From a virus: a DNA stretch of 25,725 bases. This document shows, piece after piece, positions 8,720 through 14,378 of the stretch (its first letter is position 1; the number at the start of each line of letters is the position of its first letter). The notes below the pieces were generated by a model. That model had not been told where the DNA came from. It searched no databases and saw only the letters and a program-made list of their open reading frames with translations. The position numbers and the translations under genes were made by a program. The stretch lies in the IMG/VR virus record IMGVR_UViG_3300031857_001230, positions 1 to 25,725 of that record. One strand, written 5' to 3'.

Positions 8720-10606
8720 CTATCCATACATATCCTGCCACTGCTCTTGATAGGCAGCGTCTAGGTTAACTGATTGTCTCTTTGACAGTTGAGCCTTGGT
8801 AGCCCAACGGTTTTCTTTATATCGGTTTGTAAATGATGCAGCCTGCATAAGTTCTTGCACACGCAAGACTGCAAACCACAAAGCCATAACACAGTCAGTC
8901 TTACCCTTAGTGTTTGGTCTCCACGTCATTAACTGTTGGAGCAAGGCTTTCATACCTTCTGAACCATCGGTTGAAGGAAATTCAATTGAGTTGTTGTTTT
9001 GGAACTTACCTTCACGGAGTGTGCCAAAGAAGTTTGACATAGAGGCAACACCTAGGTTGATATCCCATTTGTTCTTACCAGTAAAATGTGGCTTTAAGTC
9101 ACAACCATACTGGGCAAGCCAGTTACGCAAATCATCATCTAGGGCATAACCCTTCTGGTGTGCGTTAATTTCTACACGCAATTCATTAGGTCGGTATCTT
9201 TCAACCAACTCTTCAATGGTATTGCGAATCTTTTGCGGGGTAGGTTCGCCCATGTTGATGCAGTCAAGAACATATATACGACCATCGAGGGCGTTGTAGT
9301 TAATAACCACAAAAGCAGAGTGGCCTGCCATAGCAGGGTCAAAGCCAATGATGGTATAACCACGCACTTGGGCAGGATGTCCTGGCTTATCTGGGTCAAG
9401 TGGTCCGCGCTTACGCATTCCATTTACACAACCTTGTACCAGAGGAGCAGCAAAAATAGAATCTTCTGCTATGTCTTCCTGCTGGTAGACCAGCGCCCAG
9501 GTAGAGGCGGTAACTTCACCGCGTCGTTTGTGAAGGGCTGGCCCGTCCCATTTAGGATATAAACCTTCTTCATCTGGAGTATCATCGTCTCCATCCCAAG
9601 GGATGTCAGACTTAGGCCAGAGTGTAACCCAATCTTCTTTCTTTTCTTTATACTCTAAAACCGCAGGCATTCCCATATAGGTAAATGGGCTCTTTCCGTT
9701 TGACCAATACTTCGGGTCACGCAGTTCTTTATAAAAGTCAGTAGGTGCAATACGGGTTCCTACGATAAGGAGTTTACCGTTCTTGCCCAGACGGGTAATA
9801 ACTTCCTTCTGCAGCCAGTTGATTTGCTTCTCATACTCATGGGCGTTGGAAGTGGTAATGCAGTCGTCTAGGATAATCAGGTCAGCACGAGCACCGTAAA
9901 TCTGACCGCCCATACCAAGGGCTTGAATGGTTGGGTCTTTCTCACTTGAATCACGCGCATCGCCACCAAGGTAGACGGTATCTACACGCCAGGTATCTGA
10001 GTCTGCTTTCCAACCCCCTTCAGGACCAAAGGTGTTTTGCATCTTTTGGTAACGGGGGTGAGACAATCTCTGCTTAACAGAGTATACGAACTCGCGTGCT
10101 TTGTTCAACGTCTTAGAAACCACAATGATGCGGACGTTCGAGTTGATGGCGATACGATAGGTTGAATAGTTCACTGTAACCACAGTGGACTTGGCATGCT
10201 CTGGAGGTACATTGACCAGCATACGGGTGGCATCCCCTGGGTCATAGGTCATAGAGGGGTGGAGCCAAGAAGGTTCATCGCCTTCTATCAAATCAATCCA
10301 GTCCTGATGATGGGGAAATACTTTAGAACCTAAGTATAGTTCCGAGAACTGAGCAAAGGTAATCTCATCCTTGGGGATACCAAGGGCCATTAGGGAATTG
10401 GACTTAGAGTCTATCTTAGCCTGTTCTAAACGGCGAGCAAAGTCGGCATCTCGAAGAATCCATACTCGCGCCGTATCGGGCTTCTTGCCCACCTTAGCCA
10501 TAGCATTTGCCAAGGACATTCCCTCAGATACCAGGTCAAGCACCTGCTGCTTATCGGCAGCCGACTTCTGGGTCTTGGCGTTATCAGGCCCCTTTATAAA
10601 CGTCAT
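8720..10606 (-). CDS. Terminase large subunit (packaging ATPase and nuclease)
   Basis: TerL powers DNA translocation into the prohead and cuts the concatemer. The 628-residue product begins with a helix-turn-helix-like segment (residues 20-55), which may stand in for small-subunit DNA recognition; no separate terS is visible here. The ATPase part has a variant Walker A, PPEHAKS (134-140), Walker B LIILDD (243-248) and a coupling motif LLIVGTR (279-285). The RNase H-like nuclease part shows Asp423 (IIGFDPA), Glu479 (RVEI) and Asp571 (TDCVMA), a plausible metal-binding triad. ATG 10606 has AGGGG five bases upstream. It is the first gene of the minus-strand late block, and its upstream region is the large noncoding region shared with the divergent early operon. 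Confidence 0.95.
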   Translation of the reverse strand: MTFIKGPDNAKTQKSAADKQQVLDLVSEGMSLANAMAKVGKKPDTARVWILRDADFARRLEQAKIDSKSNSLMALGIPKDEITFAQFSELYLGSKVFPHHQDWIDLIEGDEPSWLHPSMTYDPGDATRMLVNVPPEHAKSTVVTVNYSTYRIAINSNVRIIVVSKTLNKAREFVYSVKQRLSHPRYQKMQNTFGPEGGWKADSDTWRVDTVYLGGDARDSSEKDPTIQALGMGGQIYGARADLIILDDCITTSNAHEYEKQINWLQKEVITRLGKNGKLLIVGTRIAPTDFYKELRDPKYWSNGKSPFTYMGMPAVLEYKEKKEDWVTLWPKSDIPWDGDDDTPDEEGLYPKWDGPALHKRRGEVTASTWALVYQQEDIAEDSIFAAPLVQGCVNGMRKRGPLDPDKPGHPAQVRGYTIIGFDPAMAGHSAFVVINYNALDGRIYVLDCINMGEPTPQKIRNTIEELVERYRPNELRVEINAHQKGYALDDDLRNWLAQYGCDLKPHFTGKNKWDINLGVASMSNFFGTLREGKFQNNNSIEFPSTDGSEGMKALLQQLMTWRPNTKGKTDCVMALWFAVLRVQELMQAASFTNRYKENRWATKAQLSKRQSVNLDAAYQEQWQDMYG

Positions 10607-10640
10607 TTCATCCCCTAGTTTTGGACAGAGTACACCTGCC

Positions 10641-10672
10641 TTGTAACAGATTATTACAGACTATTGTAACAG
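10641..10672. promoter_or_regulatory. Repeat and palindrome upstream of terminase, candidate operator
   Basis: TTGTAACAG occurs twice, at 10641-10649 and 10664-10672. Between and partly within these lies the inverted repeat TTACA-N6-TGTAA (10654-10669). It sits 35-65 bases upstream of the terminase ATG, where a regulator controlling the late block would bind. No convincing -35/-10 pair is visible for the late direction, so late transcription may need a phage-encoded factor. The operator role is inferred from position and symmetry only. Confidence 0.35.
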
Positions 10673-10737
10673 GATGAGTAAGGCTATAAAAAGACTTACG
10701 AATCTATTTTACTGTCTACTATATATTAATCCGTTCA

Positions 10738-10785
10738 AACAGGTCAAACGAACATTTAGGATAGAAATATATTAAAAGACCTGTT
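10738..10785. repeat. 8-bp inverted repeat AACAGGTC/GACCTGTT
   Basis: AACAGGTC at 10738-10745 is the exact reverse complement of GACCTGTT at 10778-10785, with 32 AT-rich bases between. It could be a split operator (looping) or the base of an AT-rich stem-loop near the start of the structured region. It lies between the terminase-side operator candidate and the dense hairpin region, that is, in the likely divergent promoter zone. No function is proven. Confidence 0.4.
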
Positions 10786-11081
10786 CAGAAGGGGGGTACT
10801 ATTGTACAGAAATATTTTTGGTAGAGATACTCTACTATAGTCAGAAACAAATTAAACAATCTGGGGTCTAATCGACCCACAGATAGTTCAATACTGCCGT
10901 GCAGTAGTACTATAGTCTGGATTGCTGAGCAGACAGCAGTCTAGGCCGCAGTAAAACAATATGTCTGCGTCCCAGTTTAAATGCATATATAGACTGCGAC
11001 TGCATAACTGACAGGCTACCCCAATACAATTGGGAAGTATCCCAAACCCTCAGCCTGCCGATGGCTAATGACTTAAATTTT

Positions 11082-11141
11082 CCGCTTAGCAAAAGATGTT
11101 AGCCAGCAGTGCAAGGCACTGACTGCCTAACTGCTAAGCGG
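11082..11141 (+). other. 60-base hairpin within the structured noncoding region
   Basis: The outer stem CCGCTTAGCA/TGCTAAGCGG is 10 perfect pairs (11082-11091 with 11132-11141). After a six-base bulge (AAAGAT) come GTTAG/CTAAC, a C-C mismatch, CAG/CTG, a bulged A, and CAGTGC/GCACTG closing an AAG loop. That makes 24 Watson-Crick pairs, far more than chance pairing in noncoding DNA. It lacks a following T-run, so it is not a simple terminator. Confidence 0.7.
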
Positions 11142-11146
11142 GTTGT

Positions 11147-11182
11147 GTAATCTGGTGCGTCTGAAGCCGCACAGCAGATTAC
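11147..11182 (+). other. 36-base hairpin within the structured noncoding region
   Basis: GTAATCTG (11147-11154) pairs with CAGATTAC (11175-11182), and GTGCG (11155-11159) with CGCAC (11168-11172). There is a two-base AG bulge and an eight-base loop. It directly follows the 60-base hairpin with a five-base spacer, as expected for neighbouring arms of one RNA. Confidence 0.65.
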
Positions 11183-11204
11183 CTACCACCACACACAGTC
11201 TTCT

Positions 11205-11265
11205 AGTTGCGCTATTGGCAGAATTGCCAGCCTATTGCTGGACTAATTCTACCAATGCAGCAACT
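11205..11265 (+). other. 61-base hairpin within the structured noncoding region
   Basis: AGTTGC/GCAACT forms the base, then a three-base internal loop, ATTGG/CCAAT, one C-A mismatch, AGAATT/AATTCT, a small internal loop, and CCAGC/GCTGG closing a CTATT loop. This gives 22 Watson-Crick pairs, with G-U pairs possible in the plus-strand transcript inside two of the internal loops. Confidence 0.7.
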
Positions 11266-11298
11266 GACCGTATCACACTCAGTCAAACTGGCTAGACA

Positions 11299-11396
11299 GG
11301 GGCATACCCTGCCAATCGATTCCCGCATTACCATGCTTGGCCGCGTCTAAAGACCGCGCCCGAATCTTCATAAGCGGCAGGGCTTATCTATGCCCC
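11299..11396 (+). other. Long-range 15-bp helix domain of the structured region
   Basis: GGGGCATA (11299-11306) pairs with TATGCCCC (11389-11396), and the adjoining CCCTGCC (11307-11313) pairs with GGCAGGG (11376-11382), with one six-base bulge CTTATC. Inside are GATTC/GAATC (11318-11322 with 11362-11366), a GCAT/ATGC hairpin (11325-11336) and a bulged GC-rich hairpin (11339-11360). Two smaller hairpins use the same bases (11297-11311 and 11370-11387), so the domain could have alternative folds. Confidence 0.6.
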
Positions 11397-11525
11397 AAAC
11401 TACGTCTATCCAGTTCTGCGCCCAGCATTTCATGCGGGGGCTTGCTCGGCCCTCGCCGAGTGACAGGTGTGATTCGGACGCGAAGACTCCGTGTGGGGTT
11501 GATATTACTACGAAAGGATATACAG

Positions 11526-11927
11526 ATGAAAGAAGTACAGTACACAGAAGCAGATTCACTCACAGTAACTAACACCTGCCCTGAATGTATCGCACAAGAA
11601 CAACTATGTACCGAATGCGTAGATACAGCCGATGCCCGACTTACCGACAAGGCATACGGCTTAGTAGATGAAGGCAACCTTCAATACAAGTACCAATGGC
11701 TACTCGTTACAGAACCAAGTGGTCATGACTGGACAGACCGAGATAGCGAATTCAAGGAGCCAATCGTACTACTACAGGACGGTGGAGTGTATGAGGAACT
11801 ATGGGAGTTGGACGATATGCGCCAGCGTTCACGAGAGACTGAGTGCCAATGGTGCCATATGATGACAGTCAAGATATACAACGACTGCCAATCCTGCGAC
11901 AAACCACTAGAAACAAACGTAAGATAA
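11526..11927 (+). CDS. Cys-rich small protein, probable zinc binder; first early gene
   Basis: The 133-residue protein carries two paired Cys motifs near the N-terminus (CPEC and CTEC, about residues 18-32) and two near the C-terminus (CQWC and CQSC, about residues 106-126). This suggests one or two zinc-binding ribbons around an acidic middle. I chose ATG 11526, which has AAGGA seven to eight bases upstream. A longer in-frame extension back to 11337 would run through the hairpin region, has no ribosome site and has unnatural Arg/Ser-rich sequence. It is the first protein gene of the plus-strand block after the structured region and is followed by a strong hairpin. Function is unknown; small zinc proteins at the start of early operons often act on host transcription or DNA, but that is inference. 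Confidence 0.75.
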   Translation: MKEVQYTEADSLTVTNTCPECIAQEQLCTECVDTADARLTDKAYGLVDEGNLQYKYQWLLVTEPSGHDWTDRDSEFKEPIVLLQDGGVYEELWELDDMRQRSRETECQWCHMMTVKIYNDCQSCDKPLETNVR

Positions 11928-11935
11928 AGAAGGCA

Positions 11936-11970
11936 GATAGTCCCCCTGCGCCTTGCGACAGGGGGCTATC
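11936..11970 (+). terminator. Very stable hairpin without T-run, attenuator or processing site
   Basis: GATAG and CCCCCTG (11936-11948, one unpaired T) pair with CAGGGGG and CTATC (11959-11970). An inner CGC/GCG closes a CTT loop, giving 15 pairs in total. No T-run follows, so it may be a weak or factor-dependent terminator, an RNA-stability element or a partial read-through point between the first early gene and the next at 12012. Confidence 0.5.
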
Positions 11971-12011
11971 AGCCCAAAGCACGTAATCAACTAACTAACA
12001 AGGAGAAGGTA

Positions 12012-12359
12012 ATGAAGAACGAAATCACAGTAACAGGTACAATCAAGAACATCAAGACATACACCAATGACCGCGGAACAATGCTCACAGGTTGGTTCGA
12101 CCAGCGTGACATATCCCGTACATCAGATGGAACAGCAGACCGCACAGTATATGTAGTCGGTATGAATATCGTAGCCCTTGACGACTCAACAGTTGGAGAC
12201 ATCATCGGTGCAAGCAAAGCAGGAACAGAAGTAACACTACCAATCACAGTAACTGGACGAATGGTGACTCGCTTTGACCGCCGTCCAGGAATCGCTCAGA
12301 AAGACCAGCGACCACCAGTACTACAGTTAGAAGTACATTCGGTAGAAGTTCACGCATAA
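12012..12359 (+). CDS. Putative single-stranded-DNA-binding protein, OB-fold-like
   Basis: This is a 115-residue, strand-rich protein. The opening ITVTGTIKNIKTYTNDRGTM followed by alternating strands (DRTVYVVGMNIVAL, VTLPITVTGRMVTRF, LQLEVHSVEV) is the pattern of an OB fold as in SSB proteins: a first strand with a Gly turn, aromatic residues and a final strand ending near the C-terminus. It lacks the acidic C-terminal tail of cellular SSB. If correct, it coats ssDNA during phage replication together with the helicase and primase further down. ATG 12012 has AAGGAGAAGG just upstream. It is followed at once by a strong intrinsic terminator, so it may be transcribed as a short, highly expressed unit. 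The OB-fold call is inference from the strand pattern. Confidence 0.55.
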   Translation: MKNEITVTGTIKNIKTYTNDRGTMLTGWFDQRDISRTSDGTADRTVYVVGMNIVALDDSTVGDIIGASKAGTEVTLPITVTGRMVTRFDRRPGIAQKDQRPPVLQLEVHSVEVHA

Positions 12360-12364
12360 AAGAC

Positions 12365-12409
12365 GGGAAGGTGGGTGGCTCAGGCAGTCACTCACCTTCC
12401 CCTTTTTTT
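12365..12409 (+). terminator. Intrinsic terminator after the SSB-like gene
   Basis: GGGAAGGTGGGTG (12365-12377) pairs with CACTCACCTTCCC (12389-12401): 13 pairs including one G-T, with an 11-base loop, followed by seven T residues at 12403-12409. It is a textbook Rho-independent terminator. It splits the early block, so the genes after it need read-through or their own promoter. Confidence 0.88.
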
Positions 12410-12434
12410 GTGCGCGGGGAAACCCGTATACGTA

Positions 12435-12463
12435 CAGACTAATGTGAGTCCATCAATTATAAT
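12435..12463 (+). promoter_or_regulatory. Candidate sigma-70/SigA-type promoter
   Basis: A perfect TATAAT box lies at 12458-12463, with CAGACT (3 of 6 matches to TTGACA) 17 bases upstream at 12435-12440. It sits just after the terminator at 12365-12409 and before the next gene at 12483, where a restart promoter is expected. Initiation about seven bases downstream would give a leader of only about a dozen bases that starts within the Shine-Dalgarno. A palindrome CGTATACG (12425-12432) overlaps the region just upstream and might be an operator. Confidence 0.45.
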
Positions 12464-12482
12464 ATTACAAGGAGAGTATATT

Positions 12483-12662
12483 ATGTATCTATCTATTGCT
12501 GAAGCAATCTTCCTAATGGTATGTGCATCCATCATGGGAGTCATGCTGCTACTGCTATTTGTAGCCAACCATTTACTACTTAAAAAGAACAGACAGTTCT
12601 TGCAAACAATTAGAAACAAAAACAAATACTGCAGAGACAACCATGTGGAGGTACCTTTCTAA
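12483..12662 (+). CDS. Small single-pass membrane protein
   Basis: The 59-residue protein has an N-terminal hydrophobic helix (about residues 4-28, including FLMVCASIMGVMLLLLFVAN), then a basic tail (KKNRQFLQTIRNKNK). This predicts one membrane segment with the charged tail in the cytoplasm. ATG 12483 has AAGGAGAG upstream. Its stop overlaps the next ATG as TAATG. The role is unknown; early phage membrane peptides can act in superinfection exclusion or host takeover, but nothing here shows that. Confidence 0.65.
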   Translation: MYLSIAEAIFLMVCASIMGVMLLLLFVANHLLLKKNRQFLQTIRNKNKYCRDNHVEVPF

Positions 12663-12943
12663 TGGGAAGCCAACTAGCACAAGAGATATCAGAATTTGAT
12701 ATGCCATTACGCAATCAAATAGAAATACATTTAGTCAGTAACTTCTATCCACCAATACCAAGATTCATGGCGCAGACATGTGTAGATGCGCTCAATGCAT
12801 ACTGGGAAGAAGAGACAGACCGCATGATTGATATGCCAAAAGGAGTATCATATAAAGGCTCGACTTCTGCACCAGCGTGGGCAATCGTCGAGCAGCACAG
12901 ACTATGGCCTTGGCTACAAGAAGAAGAGGACTATTATGAATAA
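12662..12943 (+). CDS. Conserved-looking hypothetical phage protein
   Basis: This is a 93-residue acidic protein. The core reads FYPPIPRFMAQTCVDALNAY, then a D-R-x-I-D-x-P-x-G-V-x-Y-x-G segment and APAWAIVEQH. From memory, a similar P-x-G-V-x-(Y/W)-x-G-(x3)-APxWAIVExH pattern recurs in small proteins of actinobacteriophages and actinobacterial prophages, without known function. The start overlaps the previous stop (TAATG), and its end overlaps the next gene by eight bases. Confidence 0.7.
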   Translation: MGSQLAQEISEFDMPLRNQIEIHLVSNFYPPIPRFMAQTCVDALNAYWEEETDRMIDMPKGVSYKGSTSAPAWAIVEQHRLWPWLQEEEDYYE

Positions 12944-13139
12944 GTATTATTCAACTGACCTTACTATCCCTATTATAGAGATAGTTGCTGAGACTAAAGA
13001 ACAAGCCGAAGCAATTGTTCAAACATTCATAGATGAAATCTCATCAGTTATGGAATTAAAAATCCATTGGGAAGAATGTGACTGGGAAATCAAAGAGAAT
13101 ATACTTGATGAAAAAGAAGGGATATGGGTTGAACAATGA
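12936..13139 (+). CDS. Small acidic hypothetical protein
   Basis: The 67-residue protein begins MNKYYSTDLTIPIIEIVAET, then has an acidic helical segment with AEAIVQTFIDEISSVMELKI. A strand-helix-strand layout resembles a small ferredoxin-like alpha/beta fold, but I recognise no family. The chosen ATG overlaps the end of the upstream gene by eight bases. A longer in-frame start at 12828 would lie wholly inside the neighbour and is rejected. The gene ends in an ATGA overlap with the next one. Confidence 0.6.
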   Translation: MNKYYSTDLTIPIIEIVAETKEQAEAIVQTFIDEISSVMELKIHWEECDWEIKENILDEKEGIWVEQ

Positions 13140-13273
13140 GTGAACCAAGATGGCTAGAAGGAGATGATGTAGCACTTAAAGACGAGTGTGAGTTCTGCGG
13201 CAACTTTATATTCGCATGTGAATGTAATGAACCAGACCCAGACTATGCTCATGATACACGCTTTGATGATTAG
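13136..13273 (+). CDS. Very small Cys-containing protein, possible zinc knuckle
   Basis: This 45-residue acidic protein has a CEFCGN motif and a CECN motif about seven residues apart, giving four Cys that could hold one metal ion. Flanking residues are mostly Asp and Glu. It starts in an ATGA overlap with the upstream gene and ends at the TAG at 13271-13273, which runs into the ribosome site (TAGGAGA) of the transglycosylase-like gene. The close coupling supports it as real. Function is unknown. Confidence 0.6.
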   Translation: MSEPRWLEGDDVALKDECEFCGNFIFACECNEPDPDYAHDTRFDD

Positions 13274-13281
13274 GAGAATAC

Positions 13282-13728
13282 ATGAATCCGCAGATAAGAA
13301 AGTATCAAGCAATGATAATGACAGCATTGCTTACATTTGCAAGCATGATTGGTATACCACTTAAAGGATATATCAAGCAAGTACATGAAGAAATAAAAGC
13401 AAACCCAACTTATATCCAAGTCAAGACTCCCATCTATTGGACTGCACGTATGTCCAAGACATATGCCCGTGGCTTTATGGCTATGGAATATCCATCATGG
13501 GGTAGGGCTGAATGGAAAGCGCTATCCAAACTATGGGGTAAAGAGTCAGCCTGGAATCACCTAGCAGACAATCCTGATTCCAGTGCTTATGGCATAGCAC
13601 AAGTTCTAAAAACTAAACCTGGAACCCCAGCCCCTCTCCAGATTGAGAAGGGGCTGGAGTATATAGCCCACCGATATGAACGGCCATCGGTTGCATGGTC
13701 ACATTGGAGAAAGCATGGATGGTATTAG
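13282..13728 (+). CDS. Lytic transglycosylase-like (SLT) protein, membrane/signal anchored
   Basis: The 148-residue protein has a basic N-terminus and one hydrophobic segment (about residues 9-27) that could be a signal or membrane anchor. A lysozyme-like domain begins at WGKESAWN, with Glu88 as the likely catalytic acid. NPDSSAYGIAQVL (97-109), the Gly-Ile-Ala-Gln motif of Slt-type transglycosylases, follows, and the protein ends GLEYIAHRYERPSVAWSHWR near the C-terminus, as in actinobacterial and phage SLT domains. It would cleave peptidoglycan glycan strands. It sits in the early plus-strand block, apart from the endolysin/holin cassette, so a role other than final lysis is possible, for example local wall remodelling or interference with host wall growth. 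Confidence 0.78.
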   Translation: MNPQIRKYQAMIMTALLTFASMIGIPLKGYIKQVHEEIKANPTYIQVKTPIYWTARMSKTYARGFMAMEYPSWGRAEWKALSKLWGKESAWNHLADNPDSSAYGIAQVLKTKPGTPAPLQIEKGLEYIAHRYERPSVAWSHWRKHGWY

Positions 13729-13729
13729 T

Positions 13730-13906
13730 ATGAAATCATTTTATATTATACAATGTGAGATAGAAGTCGAAGCATCAGATGATGATATGGCTTTGTCACT
13801 ACTGCAAGACACAATAGGTTTCAGCGGATTCAAAATGGTCGGCTGGATAAACACAACACTATCAGAAAGAGAGAGCACAAATGACACTAACAATGACAAT
13901 CAATGA
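13730..13906 (+). CDS. Small hypothetical protein
   Basis: This 58-residue protein (MKSFYIIQCEIEVEASDDDM at the start) begins with a strand-like segment, then an acidic helix and a hydrophilic C-terminus rich in Asn, Thr and Asp. ATG 13730 comes just after the upstream TAG. The C-terminal codons overlap the start of the next gene by 26 bases, so the tail is probably not constrained by its own function. No family is recognised. Confidence 0.55.
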   Translation: MKSFYIIQCEIEVEASDDDMALSLLQDTIGFSGFKMVGWINTTLSERESTNDTNNDNQ

Positions 13907-14378
13907 CCACCTAGTAGAACTAGGTACACTAGTAGGCAATGAAGACAGAGCAGCACAACGAGTAGGCGCACGTCTAGTTGAAGAGTTCTTTGCATCAGAA
14001 TCTGATAAGCAAAGCGATGAAGTTGTAGTCAATGTATTATATTATCTAACAGATATACAGGTACGTGACTATGCATTGGGATTGCTTAACCCAGCAGACC
14101 CAGTTCCATTTGTAACTGCACTTAACTGGCTAATTGAGAAAGCACCTACAGATACAGAGTATATGAACGCACCTGCTGCATTACTAGCAGTTATGCAGTA
14201 TGAACTAAACGATACAGAATCAGCACTTATAACACTAAGCAATACAGAAGATAACTATTCGTTATCTTTACTATTGCATCGTGTGTTTGGAGCAGGTTGG
14301 CCAAAGGAATCATTTGCTCAGATGCGTAGTGAACTACACCCTAAAGTAGTAGCAGGTATCTTCGGAGAGGAAGAGTAA
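13881..14378 (+). CDS. DUF4192-like protein (C-terminal part of the family)
   Basis: The 165-residue protein matches, from memory, the C-terminal half of the actinobacterial DUF4192 family. Landmarks are DIQVRDYALGLL (about residues 58-69), APAALLAVMQYELNDTESAL (about 98-117), and a repeat-like segment NYSLSLLLHRVFGAGWP. In cellular DUF4192 proteins this follows a larger N-terminal region, missing here. The biochemical role is unknown; the family is largely restricted to actinobacteria and their phages, so it supports the host call. The start overlaps the previous gene by 26 bases, and the stop overlaps the next ATG as TAATG. Confidence 0.65.
   Translation: MTLTMTINDHLVELGTLVGNEDRAAQRVGARLVEEFFASESDKQSDEVVVNVLYYLTDIQVRDYALGLLNPADPVPFVTALNWLIEKAPTDTEYMNAPAALLAVMQYELNDTESALITLSNTEDNYSLSLLLHRVFGAGWPKESFAQMRSELHPKVVAGIFGEEE

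Larger units (their letters stand above)
10821..11460 (+). ncRNA. Candidate large ornate structured noncoding RNA
   Basis: This stretch has no credible gene but many strong helices. Local hairpins, each perfect unless noted: 10821-10835, 10864-10878, 10892-10906, 10923-10938, 10947-10969, 10973-11010 (10 bp, 3-base bulge), 11020-11034, 11082-11141 (24 bp), 11147-11182 (13 bp, 2-base bulge), 11205-11265 (22 bp), 11339-11360 (bulged), 11418-11441 (bulged) and 11445-11460. Long-range helices: GTCTAG with CTAGAC (10939-10944 with 11292-11297, extended by a CC/GG pair across a bulged G), which would close a multi-branch domain; and 11299-11313 with 11376-11396. Wobble pairs slightly favour the plus-strand transcript. 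Size, density and phage setting resemble the giant phage RNAs GOLLD and ROOL; that match is a hypothesis. Transcript ends are unknown; I see no clear promoter. Confidence 0.55.

Noticed and set aside
10910-11092. Minus-strand 60-codon frame in the noncoding region
   Set aside because: No ribosome site, no family resemblance, and it is explained by the paired bases of the hairpins.
11337-11525. N-terminal extension of the first early gene starting at 11337
   Set aside because: It runs through the hairpin region, has no ribosome site, and encodes Arg/Ser/Leu-rich sequence unlike the rest; ATG 11526 has a good AAGGA site.
10640-11525. tRNA genes in the structured region
   Set aside because: TCGATTCCCGC near 11316 looks like a T-arm piece, but the stem does not pair and no acceptor or anticodon arm fits.
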